DNA of 64,000 nucleotides from Streptomyces sp. NBS 14/10 (lineage in GTDB: Bacteria > Actinomycetota > Actinomycetes > Streptomycetales > Streptomycetaceae): assembly GCF_002224125.1 (NCBI RefSeq), contig NZ_NCSM01000005.1:186001-250000 (forward strand), written 5' to 3'. This document shows, in pieces, positions 8,909-17,777 of the stretch (position 1 is the stretch's first letter; every line of letters begins with the position of its first letter). Below the pieces are notes generated by a model that searched no databases, was not told where the DNA came from, and saw nothing but the letters and a program-made list of their open reading frames with translations. The position numbers were made by a program, and so were the translations under genes.

Positions 8909-8959
8909 CATCCCGTGTCGGCCGCGCGGGACCGGGACGCAGGAGGCGGTGGCGCCCAC

Positions 8960-10114
8960 GTGAGCAGCACATCTCGCCCTCCGCATGGCCGACGCGCACC
9001 GCGCGTGGCCCGGGCCGGCCGCCCCGGCCACCGGGCCCGCGCCGCCGCATCACTGCGCGCGGCTGAGCGGCGGGGCGGGGCCGACCTGGTGCACCCCGGG
9101 CTGCGCCTCGCGGCGGCGTACGCATGGCGGCTGCTGGTGGTCGGGGCGCTCGTCTACGCGGCGTTCAAGGTGCTGGGGCGCTTCGAGCTCGTCGCGGTGG
9201 CGGTGTTCCTGGGGCTGGTGGTGACCGCGCTGCTGCGGCCGCTGGCCGACCTGTTGGAGCGGCTGGTCCCGCGGCCCCTCGCGGTGGCGGTGGCGCTGAT
9301 CGGCAGCATCGTCGTGTTGCTCGGCCTGCTGGCGCTGGTGGGCAGCGTGGCGGCCGCGGAGGCGGGCAAGCTGGTGGGCGAGTTCCGCGGCGGGGTGGGC
9401 CGGATCAGCCGCTGGCTGGAGCAGCCGCCGTTCCGGGTCAAACACGGCACGCTTCAGAGACTGCACGAGCGGATCAGCACCTTCGTCGCGACCCACCGGG
9501 GGGCGCTGATCAGCCGGGCGCTCAGCGGCGCCAACCGGGTCGTGGAAGTTCTCACCGGGGCTGCCCTGGCCCTGTTCTGCTCGGTGTTCTTCATCTACGG
9601 CGGCGACCGGATGTGGCAGTGGTTCCACGCCCAGCTGCCCGAGACCGCCCGGTCGCCGTGGGACCGGGGGGCCCGGGCGGCGTGGTCCACGTTCGCGGGC
9701 TATACGCGCGGCATCATCATCGTGGCGGCCTCCAACGCGGCGATGGTGGGCATCGCCCTGTTCCTGCTGCGGGTGCCGCTGGCGCTGCCGCTGACGGTGC
9801 TGGTGTTCTTCGCCACCTTCATCCCCCTGATCGGCGCGCCCATCGCGCTGGCCGTGGCGACCGTGGTGGCGCTGGCCGGGCGGGGCCCGGTCATCGCCGC
9901 CGCCGTGCTGGTGCTCATCGTCGTCATCGGCCAGATCGAGGGCCATGTGCTCCATCCGCTGGTGATGAGCTGGGCCGTGCAGCTGCACCCGGTGGTGGTC
10001 GCGATCTCGGTCATCGGCGGCAGCCTCGTCGCCGGGGTGATCGGCGCGATCGTGGCCGTGCCGATGGTGTCGGTCGTCTGGTCGGTGGTACGTACGCTGC
10101 GCACCGAGGAGTGA
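8960..10114 (+). CDS. AI-2E family (TqsA/PerM-like) membrane permease
   Basis: An integral membrane protein of about 384 residues, with hydrophobic helices starting at AAYAWRLLVVGALVYAAF and FELVAVAVFLGLVVTALL. Two more follow near the middle, and a C-terminal block has the family hallmark GQIEGHVLHPLVM. Members are homologues of E. coli TqsA/YdgG and PerM; roles range from signal export to ion transport, so the substrate is unknown. GTG 8960 has AGGAGG at 8941-8946; GTG 8915 (399 residues) is the longer alternative but abuts a palindrome. It converges with the ABC permease gene, with only 4 bp between the stops. Confidence 0.85.
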   Translation: MSSTSRPPHGRRAPRVARAGRPGHRARAAASLRAAERRGGADLVHPGLRLAAAYAWRLLVVGALVYAAFKVLGRFELVAVAVFLGLVVTALLRPLADLLERLVPRPLAVAVALIGSIVVLLGLLALVGSVAAAEAGKLVGEFRGGVGRISRWLEQPPFRVKHGTLQRLHERISTFVATHRGALISRALSGANRVVEVLTGAALALFCSVFFIYGGDRMWQWFHAQLPETARSPWDRGARAAWSTFAGYTRGIIIVAASNAAMVGIALFLLRVPLALPLTVLVFFATFIPLIGAPIALAVATVVALAGRGPVIAAAVLVLIVVIGQIEGHVLHPLVMSWAVQLHPVVVAISVIGGSLVAGVIGAIVAVPMVSVVWSVVRTLRTEE

Positions 10115-10118
10115 CGGC

Positions 10119-11687
10119 TCAGCCCTTGCCTCGCCGCGCGGCACCGGCCGCGAAGACGGCGCCGAGCAGCAGCGCGGACAGCGCGGCGACGGCCGGGGCG
10201 GGCGGGCCGGCCGGATGGCCGTTGGCCCTGACCGCGCCCATGAAGTCGAGCAGCGGCAGACCATTGGCGGTCGCGTACCACAGCGGGAGGTAGCCGGCCT
10301 GGAAGAGCCGGTGGGTGCGGCTGAGCGTGCCCAGGGCCAGAGCCAGGGACGGGACGAAGAGCGCGCCGCCGGCCCAGGCGCCGACCCCGGCCCAGTCGGC
10401 CGCCGCGACGAACCGGACCAGCGGGGCGAGTGCGGCCAGCGCCGTGACCGCGAGCCCGGACAGCCACTCGGCGAACGTTCTCCGGCCCGGTGCCGGGTAG
10501 GCGCCGAGCAGGGACTCCACGCCGTACTCATGGCGCTGGGTGCCCAGACGGGACCAGATGAGGACCGGCCAGATCCAGGCCGCGGGCAGGACGATCCGGG
10601 GCACCGCCGAGAGCGGCGCCACCAGACCGGCGACCGTGATGGCCGCCGCGACCGCCCACCACCACCGCGGGGCACCCCGAACGAGGATGCGGAGCTCGCC
10701 CGCCAGCAGCCGCCCGAAGGCCCCGCCCGGCCGCACCACGGTGCGCGGCGGACCGGTGAACACCGGGGCCATCGGGGCCGCCACGGGCGCGGGTGTGCCA
10801 CCCGGCCGGGGCTGCGGTGGCGCGCCGCCACGGGCGGGGTCGAACCGGCCGAACCAGAGCGCGGGGAGCAGCGCCGCCACGGCCGCCGCCAGGACCAGGG
10901 CCAGCCGCGTGGCCAGGAAGTTCATGCTCGGGGTGAACCCGTCCCATACGAAGGTCCGCAGCGGCCGGTCGACATAGGTCAGGCCCAGGCTGAATTCCTG
11001 GCCGGACAGATCGAGGTGGTGGGCCGTCATATCGGCCCGCATCGAGGCGACGACACCGTGCACTCCGATGCCGCCGAGCGGTGCGCCGGGCCCCTGGCCG
11101 CCGAGCGCGACGGCCAGCCACACAAAGAACCAGATCACGTTTCCGAGCCCCTTGCGCAGCGGCGGCGTGGCGTCGAACAGCAGCGCGGCGGCGGCGGTCA
11201 CCGCCACCAGGGGCAGCGCGATCAGCGCGAAGGGCAGCAGCAACTGACCCGGTTCGATGGTGTCGCTCTCGCCGCGGGCCAGTTGCATCACCGGCGCGGT
11301 GAGCGCGAGCACCCCCGCCATGGAGCCGAGCACCATCGCGTTGCTGAGGAATTTCGCCGCGAGGTAGCCGGAGCCGCGCAGCGGTGTCGCGGCGAGGAGC
11401 CGGCCCACGCCGGTGGCCTCGTCCCGGGCGATGGCGCCGCGTACGGCGTAGAAGCCGCCGAGCGTCAGCCACAGCGCACCGGCGAGCGCGGTCGCCGTGC
11501 CGGTGTAGGCGCTGTTGTAGACGCCGCGGTAGTCGCCGAGCTGCATGATGACCCAGCGGGTCCCGGGGTCCGGCACGGCCAGATAGCCGAGGCCGACCGC
11601 CGCCGCCAGAGTCAGCGCGTACGCGGGGCGGCGGGCTCGCTCACGGAAGTCGGCGAGGGCGAGCCTGCCGAGCCGGCCGGCCGTCAT
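10119..11687 (-). CDS. ABC-2-like transporter permease, large multi-spanning subunit
   Basis: A 522-residue membrane protein reading MTAGRLGRLALADFRERARRP... with about twelve hydrophobic segments, including ALTLAAAVGLGYLAV, NAMVLGSMAGVLALTAPVM and WWWAVAAAITVAGLVAPLS. The ATG at 11687 overlaps the stop of the ATPase gene (ATGA), so the two are translationally coupled and should form one transporter. The soft polar centre has a Pro/Gly-rich linker near residues 295-320. Cargo is unknown. The pair is divergent from a two-component system, an arrangement common for self-protecting or stress-response exporters in actinobacteria. Confidence 0.82.
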   Translation of the reverse strand: MTAGRLGRLALADFRERARRPAYALTLAAAVGLGYLAVPDPGTRWVIMQLGDYRGVYNSAYTGTATALAGALWLTLGGFYAVRGAIARDEATGVGRLLAATPLRGSGYLAAKFLSNAMVLGSMAGVLALTAPVMQLARGESDTIEPGQLLLPFALIALPLVAVTAAAALLFDATPPLRKGLGNVIWFFVWLAVALGGQGPGAPLGGIGVHGVVASMRADMTAHHLDLSGQEFSLGLTYVDRPLRTFVWDGFTPSMNFLATRLALVLAAAVAALLPALWFGRFDPARGGAPPQPRPGGTPAPVAAPMAPVFTGPPRTVVRPGGAFGRLLAGELRILVRGAPRWWWAVAAAITVAGLVAPLSAVPRIVLPAAWIWPVLIWSRLGTQRHEYGVESLLGAYPAPGRRTFAEWLSGLAVTALAALAPLVRFVAAADWAGVGAWAGGALFVPSLALALGTLSRTHRLFQAGYLPLWYATANGLPLLDFMGAVRANGHPAGPPAPAVAALSALLLGAVFAAGAARRGKG

Positions 11688-12583
11688 CGCCGCGCCTCCC
11701 GCCACTGGTCGGCGGGGCTGTCCGGTTGATGGATGACGGCGAGGTAGGCGTCCTCCAGGTCCGGGGCCACCGGTTCTGCGTCCGGGTACGGCGGCTCCGG
11801 GGCCAGCAGCCGCAGCCGTACGCCATCGGCCGTGCGCACCGCGCGGCTGACCGGGTGGCGTGTCTGCGCGAGGGCGGCCTGCTCGGGGCCGACCACCGCC
11901 TCCCACACCCGCCCGGCGACCTCGCCCAGCAGCTCCTCGGGGGTGCCGCGGCGCCGCAGCCGCCCGTCGGCGACCACCGCGATATCGGACGCCACCGATT
12001 CGACGTCGGAGACGATGTGGGTGGACAGCATCACCACCCGATCGGCGGCCAGTTCGCTGAGCAGGTTACGGAAGCGCACCCGCTCCTGCGGATCGAGTCC
12101 GGCGGTCGGCTCGTCGACGACGAGAACCCGCGGATCGGCCAGCAGGGTCTGCGCGATGCCCACCCGGCGCAGCATCCCGCCGGAGTATCCGCCCAGGGGG
12201 CGTCCGGCCGCCTCGGTGAGGTTGACGAGTTCGAGCAGTTCGTCGATGCGGGCGCGCGCGGCGCGGGCCGAGATGCCCTTCGCCGCGGCGAGGTAGGCGA
12301 GGAATTCCCGCGCGGTCAGATGGGGGTAGACGCCGAAGTCCTGCGGCAGATAGCCCAGCGCCTGCCGCAGAGCGTCCGGCCGCGCCACCGCGTCCTCTCC
12401 GTCGTACAGGATTCTTCCCCCGGTGGGACGGGTGACGGTGGCGGCCATCCGCATCAGTGAGGACTTTCCGGCGCCGTTGGGCCCCAGCAGTCCCAGCAGA
12501 CCGGGGCCCAGACGGAGCGTCATATGGTCCACCGCCCGTTTTCCGCCCCGATAGACCTTGCTGACATCGATCAGTTCGAGCAT
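11684..12583 (-). CDS. ABC transporter ATP-binding protein
   Basis: A 299-residue ATPase with Walker A GLLGPNGAGKSS (residues about 33-44), Q-loop GYLPQDFGVYP, signature YSGGMLRRVGIAQ (a variant of LSGGQ), Walker B VLVVDEPTAGLDP and H-loop VMLSTHIVSD. This is the CcmA/DrrA-type pattern of exporters or ABC-2 systems. It is the first gene of the pair with the permease at 10119-11687. It is transcribed away from the histidine kinase gene across about 115 bp. Confidence 0.93.
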   Translation of the reverse strand: MLELIDVSKVYRGGKRAVDHMTLRLGPGLLGLLGPNGAGKSSLMRMAATVTRPTGGRILYDGEDAVARPDALRQALGYLPQDFGVYPHLTAREFLAYLAAAKGISARAARARIDELLELVNLTEAAGRPLGGYSGGMLRRVGIAQTLLADPRVLVVDEPTAGLDPQERVRFRNLLSELAADRVVMLSTHIVSDVESVASDIAVVADGRLRRRGTPEELLGEVAGRVWEAVVGPEQAALAQTRHPVSRAVRTADGVRLRLLAPEPPYPDAEPVAPDLEDAYLAVIHQPDSPADQWREARR

Positions 12584-12698
12584 GGGGCCACTGTCGCCGG
12601 GCGGGGTGTGCGGGCGCTTCGCGGCAGGGAGGGAATTCCGGTTCCCCCGGCCGGGGGAAGGCGCCTCTGGCTCTCAGGGGGGAGGCGGGCGGTGTGGG

Positions 12699-14012
12699 GT
12701 GGCCACCATACTTGCGCCCGTGTGGAGAGCGCCCGACTGGAAACGACCCGTCCCGAAACCGCCCTTGCCGGTGGCGATCGGCCCGCTGTTGCGCGCGGAC
12801 ACTGTACGGGGCTGGGTGTACGCGCTGGCCGGCGCGGCCTGGAGCCTGCCGCCGGTGGCGGTGGCGCTCGCCGTGACGGCGGGGGTGGCCCGGTCGTGGC
12901 CGGCGGGGCTTCGCTGGGTGTGTTTCGGGGCCGTGTTCGCGGCGCTGCTCACGGCCGGCGGCCGCCCGCGTGCGGTACGGGCGCGGTGTGTGCGCCTGGC
13001 CAACCGGCTGCTGCGCACCGGGCTGCCCGTGCCTGTCGCGTCCCCCGGCGCCGGTCCGCGCGACCTCGTACGCACCCCGGCGTGGCTGGCGCTGCACATG
13101 GCGGTGGGCTGGGCGGTGGTGGCCGTGACGGGTCTGCTGGGGATGTCGGCGGCGGTGCTGCCGGCGGTCTGGCTCGGCGGTGGCGAGCGGATCGCGCTGC
13201 TCGGTCTGTCGGTGCGGGTGGCGGGCGGTTGGCGGGGCGGATGGGCCCCGCTCGCCGCGGTCGGCTGTCTCGCGGCGGCGGCGTGGCTGTGCGCGGGCTC
13301 GGTGGCCGTCCTGCGGTGGGCGGCTCCGGCCCTGCTCGGGCCCCGGCCGGCCGAGCGACTGGCCGCGCTCGAGGAGCGTACGCGCCTGCTGGCCGGACGC
13401 AACCGGCTGGCGCAGGAGTTGCACGACTCCATCGGGCACACCCTCACGGCCGCCACCATCCAGGCGGCCGTGGCCGCGGAGCTGATGGACCGGGAGCCGG
13501 AGGCGGCCCGGCGCGCGCTCAGCAGCATCGAGGAGTCCTCCCGCAGCGCGATGGACGACCTGGACCATGTGCTCGGCGTGTTGCGGGAGGGCAAGGCCCC
13601 GACGGCCCCGCAGCACACGCTCGGCGATCTGCGTGCCCTGCTGGAGCGGGTGCGGCTGACCGGTACCGAGGTGCACGCCGACCTCGACGGCGACTGGGCG
13701 CGGGTGCCGGCGGCCGTGTCCCGGGAGGCCTACCGCATCATCCAGGAGGGGCTGACCAACGCCCTGCGCCATGCCCACCGGGCGCCGGTGACGCTGCGCG
13801 TGGCGGTGGCGGGCGACTGGCTGGAGGCGGAGATCGGCAACCCGATGACGGGCGGCCGCGCCCTCGGCCTCACCAGGCCCGGCCGACGGGGGCAGGGCCT
13901 GACCGGAGTCGCCGAGCGCGTACGGCTGCTGCGCGGCGAGGTCAGCGCCGGTCGGGTGGCGGACGGCCGGTGGCGGCTGGTGGCCCGGATACCGCTACGG
14001 TCGGCGCCATGA
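12699..14012 (+). CDS. NarL-family sensor histidine kinase
   Basis: A membrane-bound sensor of about 437 residues. The N-terminal half has several hydrophobic segments, including WVYALAGAAWSLPPVAVALAV and WLALHMAVGWAVVAVTGLLGM. The HisKA_3 dimerisation box is RNRLAQELHDSIGHTLT with the phosphoacceptor His, and an HATPase region starts REAYRIIQEGLTNALRHA and ends with GQGLTGVAERVRLLRGEV. GTG 12699 is used; GTG 12720 is an in-frame alternative. The stop overlaps the response regulator start (ATGA). It lies opposite the ABC pair, which it probably controls through the cognate regulator; that target is inferred from position only. Confidence 0.9.
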   Translation: MATILAPVWRAPDWKRPVPKPPLPVAIGPLLRADTVRGWVYALAGAAWSLPPVAVALAVTAGVARSWPAGLRWVCFGAVFAALLTAGGRPRAVRARCVRLANRLLRTGLPVPVASPGAGPRDLVRTPAWLALHMAVGWAVVAVTGLLGMSAAVLPAVWLGGGERIALLGLSVRVAGGWRGGWAPLAAVGCLAAAAWLCAGSVAVLRWAAPALLGPRPAERLAALEERTRLLAGRNRLAQELHDSIGHTLTAATIQAAVAAELMDREPEAARRALSSIEESSRSAMDDLDHVLGVLREGKAPTAPQHTLGDLRALLERVRLTGTEVHADLDGDWARVPAAVSREAYRIIQEGLTNALRHAHRAPVTLRVAVAGDWLEAEIGNPMTGGRALGLTRPGRRGQGLTGVAERVRLLRGEVSAGRVADGRWRLVARIPLRSAP

Positions 14013-14674
14013 ACACCGCGCCCGTGACCGTGCTCATCGCCGACGACGAGGAGTTGACCCGCACCGGACTGCGGGCCCTGCTGTCGGCCAAGCCTGATCT
14101 GGAGGTGGTGGGCGAGGCGACGGATGGCGCCGAGGTGCTGCCTCTGGTCCGGGCCACTCGCCCGGACGTGGTGCTGATGGATGTGCGGATGCCCGGGATG
14201 GACGGTATCGAGGCCACCCGGCAGCTGCGGTCGGCCCTGGAGGACCCGCCGAAGGTCGTGGTGATCACGACCTTCGAGAGCGATGAACACGTCTATGACG
14301 CGCTGCGGGCGGGCGCCGACGGCTTCATCCTCAAGCGGACGCCGTCGCAGGCGATCGCACACGCCATACGGCTGGTGGCCACGGGCGATTCGGTGCTCTT
14401 CCCCGACGCCGTGCGCAGGCTGGTGGCGGCCCGCCCGCTGCCCCCGGTCGGCCCGGCCGTCGGCCACGCTCCGCTGACCGCCCGTGAGACGGAGATCCTG
14501 AGGCTCATGGCCACCGGTCTGTCCAATCCGGACATCGCGGGCCGTCTGACGGTCAGTCTGGAGACCGTCAAGACCCATGTGAGCAATCTGCTGACCAAGC
14601 TGGGCGCCCAGAACCGCACCCAGGCCGTCATCCTGGCCTACGAGTCCGGCCTCGTCGTCCCCGGTGGCCGCTGA
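14009..14674 (+). CDS. NarL/FixJ-family response regulator
   Basis: A 221-residue regulator. The receiver domain has the acidic pair in IADDEELTR, phosphoacceptor Asp in VVLMDVRMPGMDG (about residue 55), Thr in VVVITTF and Lys in GFILKRT. The C-terminal LuxR-type helix-turn-helix reads LTARETEILRLMATGLSNPDIAGRL followed by VKTHVSNLLTKL. It is coupled to the kinase by a 4-bp overlap. DNA targets are probably its own promoter and the divergent ABC operon. Confidence 0.94.
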   Translation: MNTAPVTVLIADDEELTRTGLRALLSAKPDLEVVGEATDGAEVLPLVRATRPDVVLMDVRMPGMDGIEATRQLRSALEDPPKVVVITTFESDEHVYDALRAGADGFILKRTPSQAIAHAIRLVATGDSVLFPDAVRRLVAARPLPPVGPAVGHAPLTARETEILRLMATGLSNPDIAGRLTVSLETVKTHVSNLLTKLGAQNRTQAVILAYESGLVVPGGR

Positions 14675-14731
14675 GCCGCGGGCGCACCGGGCGCCGGCGC
14701 ACCGGGCGCGGCGGCGGACCACATGGCGGCT

Positions 14732-14755
14732 GAGGGAATCCCTAGAGGTTCCCTC
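14732..14755. terminator. Hairpin after the response regulator gene
   Basis: Arms GAGGGAA (14732-14738) and TTCCCTC (14749-14755) enclose a 10-base loop, 57 bp downstream of the response regulator stop. There is no T-run, as is usual in high-GC actinobacteria. It could instead be a regulatory inverted repeat of the protease promoter region. Confidence 0.4.
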
Positions 14756-14829
14756 GCGCCGCACCCCATCGTTTCCATTGGTATGGACATATCAAGCTGG
14801 CGGGGCCTAGGCTCCTCCGCGATCGGCCA

Positions 14830-14843
14830 TGAGAGCGCTCTCA
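14830..14843. promoter_or_regulatory. Perfect 14-bp palindrome, LacI/CebR-like operator, before the protease gene
   Basis: The site TGAGAGCGCTCTCA is a perfect palindrome with a central CG, the architecture of LacI-family operators. It differs from the known Streptomyces CebR cellulose-utilisation operator TGGGAGCGCTCCCA by one symmetric base pair per half. It lies 51 bp upstream of the protease ATG at 14895, where a repressor could block transcription. Confidence 0.5.
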
Positions 14844-14894
14844 GGTCTCCCCTGTTCTGCCCTCGTTTCGCAGCGCAACAGAAGGAGAACTGCC

Positions 14895-16076
14895 ATGCGA
14901 CGCACGACCGCCGTCCGTGTCGGCCTGTCCGCCTTACTGGTCCTCGGCTCCCTGACAGGCGCCGGCACCGCACTCTCCACCGCCGCGGCCACTCCCGGCC
15001 CCGACTCATCCGCGCCCTCCGCGAAGCTCGTCAGCACCCTCGGCCGCGACCTTGGCCTGACGGAGGGACAGGCCAAGGCCCGTCTGCGTCAGGAGGCGGC
15101 GGCCATGAAGCTGGCGCCGAAGGCCGAGCGCGCCGCGGGCAAGGCGTTCGGCGGCTCCTGGTTCGACGCGGAGACCGGAAAGCTGGTCGTCGGCGTCACC
15201 AGCCAACAGCAGGCCGAGGCCGTACGGACGACCGGCGCCACCGCCCGGACCGTCCGGCACACCGCGAAGGAGCTCGACGCGGTGAAGGCGAGACTCGACG
15301 CGAAGGCCGGGAAGAAGGCCGCCCCGGCCGGGGTGAGCAGCTGGCGTGTCGACCCGAAGGCGGGCAGCGTGGTGATCTCCGTCCGCCGGGGGTCCGAGGG
15401 CGACGCCGCCGTACGCGCGTTCGTCGGCGCGGCGAAGGACCAGGCCAAGCGGGCGGGCTCGATCCCGGTCACGGTCGAGAAGACCGCCGCGCAGGCGCCG
15501 ACCACCTTGGCCGCGGGCACCGTCGGCGGCGACCCGTACTACACCGGCAACGTCCGCTGCTCCATCGGCTTCTCGGTGCAGGGCGGTTTCGTCACGGCCG
15601 GGCACTGCAGCGGCGCCGGCGCCTCCGTCAACGGATGGGACGGCTCGTACGTCGGCAACTTCCAGGGCTCGTCCTTCCCCGGCAACGACTACGCGTGGGT
15701 CAGCGTCGGCAGCGGCTGGTGGACCGTCCCGGTGGTGCTCGGCTGGGGCACGGTGCCGGACGCGCTGGTCCGCGGCTCCGCGGAGGCCCCGGTCGGCGCC
15801 TCGATCTGCCGCTCCGGCTCCACCACCCACTGGCACTGCGGCACGGTGCTGGCCAAGAACGAGACGGTGAACTACAGCCAGGGCGCGGTGTACCAGATGA
15901 CCAAGACCAATGTGTGCGCCGAGGGCGGTGACTCGGGCGGCTCGTTCATCAGCGGCGACCAGGCCCAGGGCGTGACCTCCGGCGGCTGGGGCAACTGCAG
16001 CAGTGGCGGGGAGACCTGGTTCCAGCCGGTGAACGAGATCCTGTCGACGTACGGACTGCGGCTGCACACCGCCTGA
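14895..16076 (+). CDS. Secreted streptogrisin-type serine protease (S1 family) with propeptide
   Basis: A 393-residue preproprotease. ATG 14895 follows AAGGAG by 7 bp and begins a Sec signal peptide (MRRTTAVRVGLSALLVLGS, cleavage after a Thr/Ala-rich stretch near residue 35). A propeptide of about 170 residues resembles the alpha-lytic protease prodomain. The mature chymotrypsin-fold domain has His in TAGHCS, Asp in GNDYAWV and Ser in GGDSGGSF, plus Cys pairs (VRCSIG...GHC, CRSG...HCG). The family includes streptogrisins A-E and the alpha-lytic protease. It acts outside the cell in protein scavenging. Expression may be under the palindrome at 14830-14843. Confidence 0.95.
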   Translation: MRRTTAVRVGLSALLVLGSLTGAGTALSTAAATPGPDSSAPSAKLVSTLGRDLGLTEGQAKARLRQEAAAMKLAPKAERAAGKAFGGSWFDAETGKLVVGVTSQQQAEAVRTTGATARTVRHTAKELDAVKARLDAKAGKKAAPAGVSSWRVDPKAGSVVISVRRGSEGDAAVRAFVGAAKDQAKRAGSIPVTVEKTAAQAPTTLAAGTVGGDPYYTGNVRCSIGFSVQGGFVTAGHCSGAGASVNGWDGSYVGNFQGSSFPGNDYAWVSVGSGWWTVPVVLGWGTVPDALVRGSAEAPVGASICRSGSTTHWHCGTVLAKNETVNYSQGAVYQMTKTNVCAEGGDSGGSFISGDQAQGVTSGGWGNCSSGGETWFQPVNEILSTYGLRLHTA

Positions 16077-16099
16077 GCCCGAGCGGCCTGAAGGCAGGC

Positions 16100-16133
16100 G
16101 TGGGAGGCGGGCCTTGTCCGGCCCGCCTCCCAC
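16100..16133. terminator. Strong bidirectional terminator between protease and Gfo/Idh/MocA genes
   Basis: A perfect 14-bp stem (16100-16113 with 16120-16133) closes a 6-base loop (TTGTCC). It sits 23 bp after the protease stop and 14 bp after the stop of the converging oxidoreductase gene, so it can end both transcripts. Confidence 0.85.
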
Positions 16134-16147
16134 TGCTGGCTACCAGG

Positions 16148-17491
16148 TCACACCCGCACCACGTCCGCGATGTCCACGGGGCGTCCGGTGGCGAAGGACT
16201 GGTTGGCCGCCAGGCCCGCGGCCAGGGCGAGCGCGCCGTCGACCTCGTTCGCCCGCAGCGCCGCCGCGTCACCGGTGTCGGGCGCGGCCTCGGGGTCGAC
16301 GGGCCCGTAGAGGGCGTCCAGCATGCGCGCGTCGCCACCGCCGTGGCCGGCGTGGTCGTAGTCGGTGACGGCCACCTCGTGCGGGGGCTCCCACAGCGGG
16401 TGGACGGTGATGCGGTGGCCGCCCGCGTTGGCGAGCGCGGTGTCGCCGTGGACCGCGCCCTTGGCGGAGGCGAGCCGGGCCCGGGGCGGCTGCCACAGGC
16501 TCTCCTCGACCTGCAGCTCGAGACGGCCGCGCGTCCCGTTGAACATCACCCGGTAGCCCTCCCACGGCGAGTAGGCGGTGAGGTGGTACGTCATGGTGGC
16601 GCCGGTGGAGTAGCGCACCAGGAGCGCCATGTCGTCCTCGATGGTGATGTTGTCGCCGAACACGTTGCGGTCGCGCAGATAGCCGTCCTCGCCCTCGGCC
16701 CGCAGATAGAGGGAGTTCAGCGCCTCGTTGTCCTCCAGGTGGACGGCGAAGGGGTCGTCGGCCGCCGCCTGCGCCCCGTGGGCCCGGTCGTAGTCCCGCC
16801 GGTAGCCGGTGCGCTCCCCCGCCTCGCGGCCGTAGAAGGCGAGCCGCCCGTAGCCGAAGACCTGCTCGGGGCGGGCGCCGAGCCACCAGTTGACGAGGTC
16901 GAAGTGGTGGCTGGACTTGTGCACCATCAGACCGCCGCTGTTGGCCTTCTCGCGGTGCCAGCGGCGGAAGTAGTCGGCGCCGTGGCGGACATCGAGCAGC
17001 CACTCGAAGTGCACGGACAGCACATCGCCGATGGCGCCTTCGGCCAGGAGCCGGCGCACCCGCTCATGGACGGGGTTGAAGCGGTAGTTGAAGGCCACGG
17101 AGAGGCTGTTGCCGGTGCGGCGCACCGTTTCCAGGATGCGGGCGCAAGCGTAGGCGTCGACCGTCATGGGCTTCTCGGTGACGACGCGCGCGCCGTGTTC
17201 CAGGGCGGGGACGATGTAGTGGTCGTGGAGCGCGTCCACGGTGGTGACCAGCACCTCGTCGATGTCCTCGGTGCGCAGCAGCCGTTCGAAGTCCGCCGCC
17301 CCGTACGCGGTGGCCGCCGGGCGGCCCGCGGCGGCGAGCAGGTCGTTGTGGTGGGCGATCCGCACCGGGTTGGGGTCGCACAGGGCGGCGATGTGCAGCT
17401 GCGGGCGGCGGGAGAAGGCTTCGGTGAAGGTCTGTGCCCGGTGGCCGGTGCCGACGATGGCGACGCGCCTGGTTGTGGTGGTGGCGGCCAT
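16148..17491 (-). CDS. Gfo/Idh/MocA family NAD(P)-dependent sugar oxidoreductase
   Basis: A 447-residue protein. The N-terminal Rossmann fold starts RRVAIVGTGHRAQTF; the signature EKPMTVDAYACARIL carries the catalytic Lys of the EKP motif (about residue 96). The C-terminal part has HFDLVNWWLG and other features of the family. ATG 17491 is chosen because GGAGAGGA precedes it; a longer frame upstream has no such site. The likely role is oxidation or epimerisation of a sugar derivative. It is divergent from a secreted GH97 glycosidase across 286 bp, which suggests joint control and use of the same released sugar. The exact substrate is unknown. Confidence 0.88.
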   Translation of the reverse strand: MAATTTTRRVAIVGTGHRAQTFTEAFSRRPQLHIAALCDPNPVRIAHHNDLLAAAGRPAATAYGAADFERLLRTEDIDEVLVTTVDALHDHYIVPALEHGARVVTEKPMTVDAYACARILETVRRTGNSLSVAFNYRFNPVHERVRRLLAEGAIGDVLSVHFEWLLDVRHGADYFRRWHREKANSGGLMVHKSSHHFDLVNWWLGARPEQVFGYGRLAFYGREAGERTGYRRDYDRAHGAQAAADDPFAVHLEDNEALNSLYLRAEGEDGYLRDRNVFGDNITIEDDMALLVRYSTGATMTYHLTAYSPWEGYRVMFNGTRGRLELQVEESLWQPPRARLASAKGAVHGDTALANAGGHRITVHPLWEPPHEVAVTDYDHAGHGGGDARMLDALYGPVDPEAAPDTGDAAALRANEVDGALALAAGLAANQSFATGRPVDIADVVRV

Positions 17492-17777
17492 GCGATTCCT
17501 CTCCCGCTGCTGGGCTGATTGAAGCTGCACGGAAGAGTTGCATTCGTTTGCAGACGCGTCAATGGCAGTAGGTGAAGTGACGGGGCGTCCGGCCTGCCCA
17601 TCGGTGGAAGTATGCGGGAACGATTGCAGAGCGGTCGCCGACGCTGTGGCGATACGCCAACGCTCGGCCATACATCCGATCTTTAAGGCCACACCTCTCC
17701 TCTTTCCCTCTCAATCGCGCCTCACCCCTCCCCAGTTATCGGATGACTCTGTAACGTATCCGCCTCGGGAGGCAATC
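17492..17777. promoter_or_regulatory. Divergent promoter region, oxidoreductase / GH97, with an interrupted repeat
   Basis: This 286-bp spacer holds no gene that I can support. At 17538-17552 the sequence TTGCATTCGTTTGCA contains two TTGCA blocks around a TTCGT core, 46 bp upstream of the oxidoreductase ATG. The half CGTTTGCA looks like a LacI/PurR-type half-site. Composition falls to AT-richer sequence around 17680-17760 just before the GH97 start, consistent with its promoter. Confidence 0.4.
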
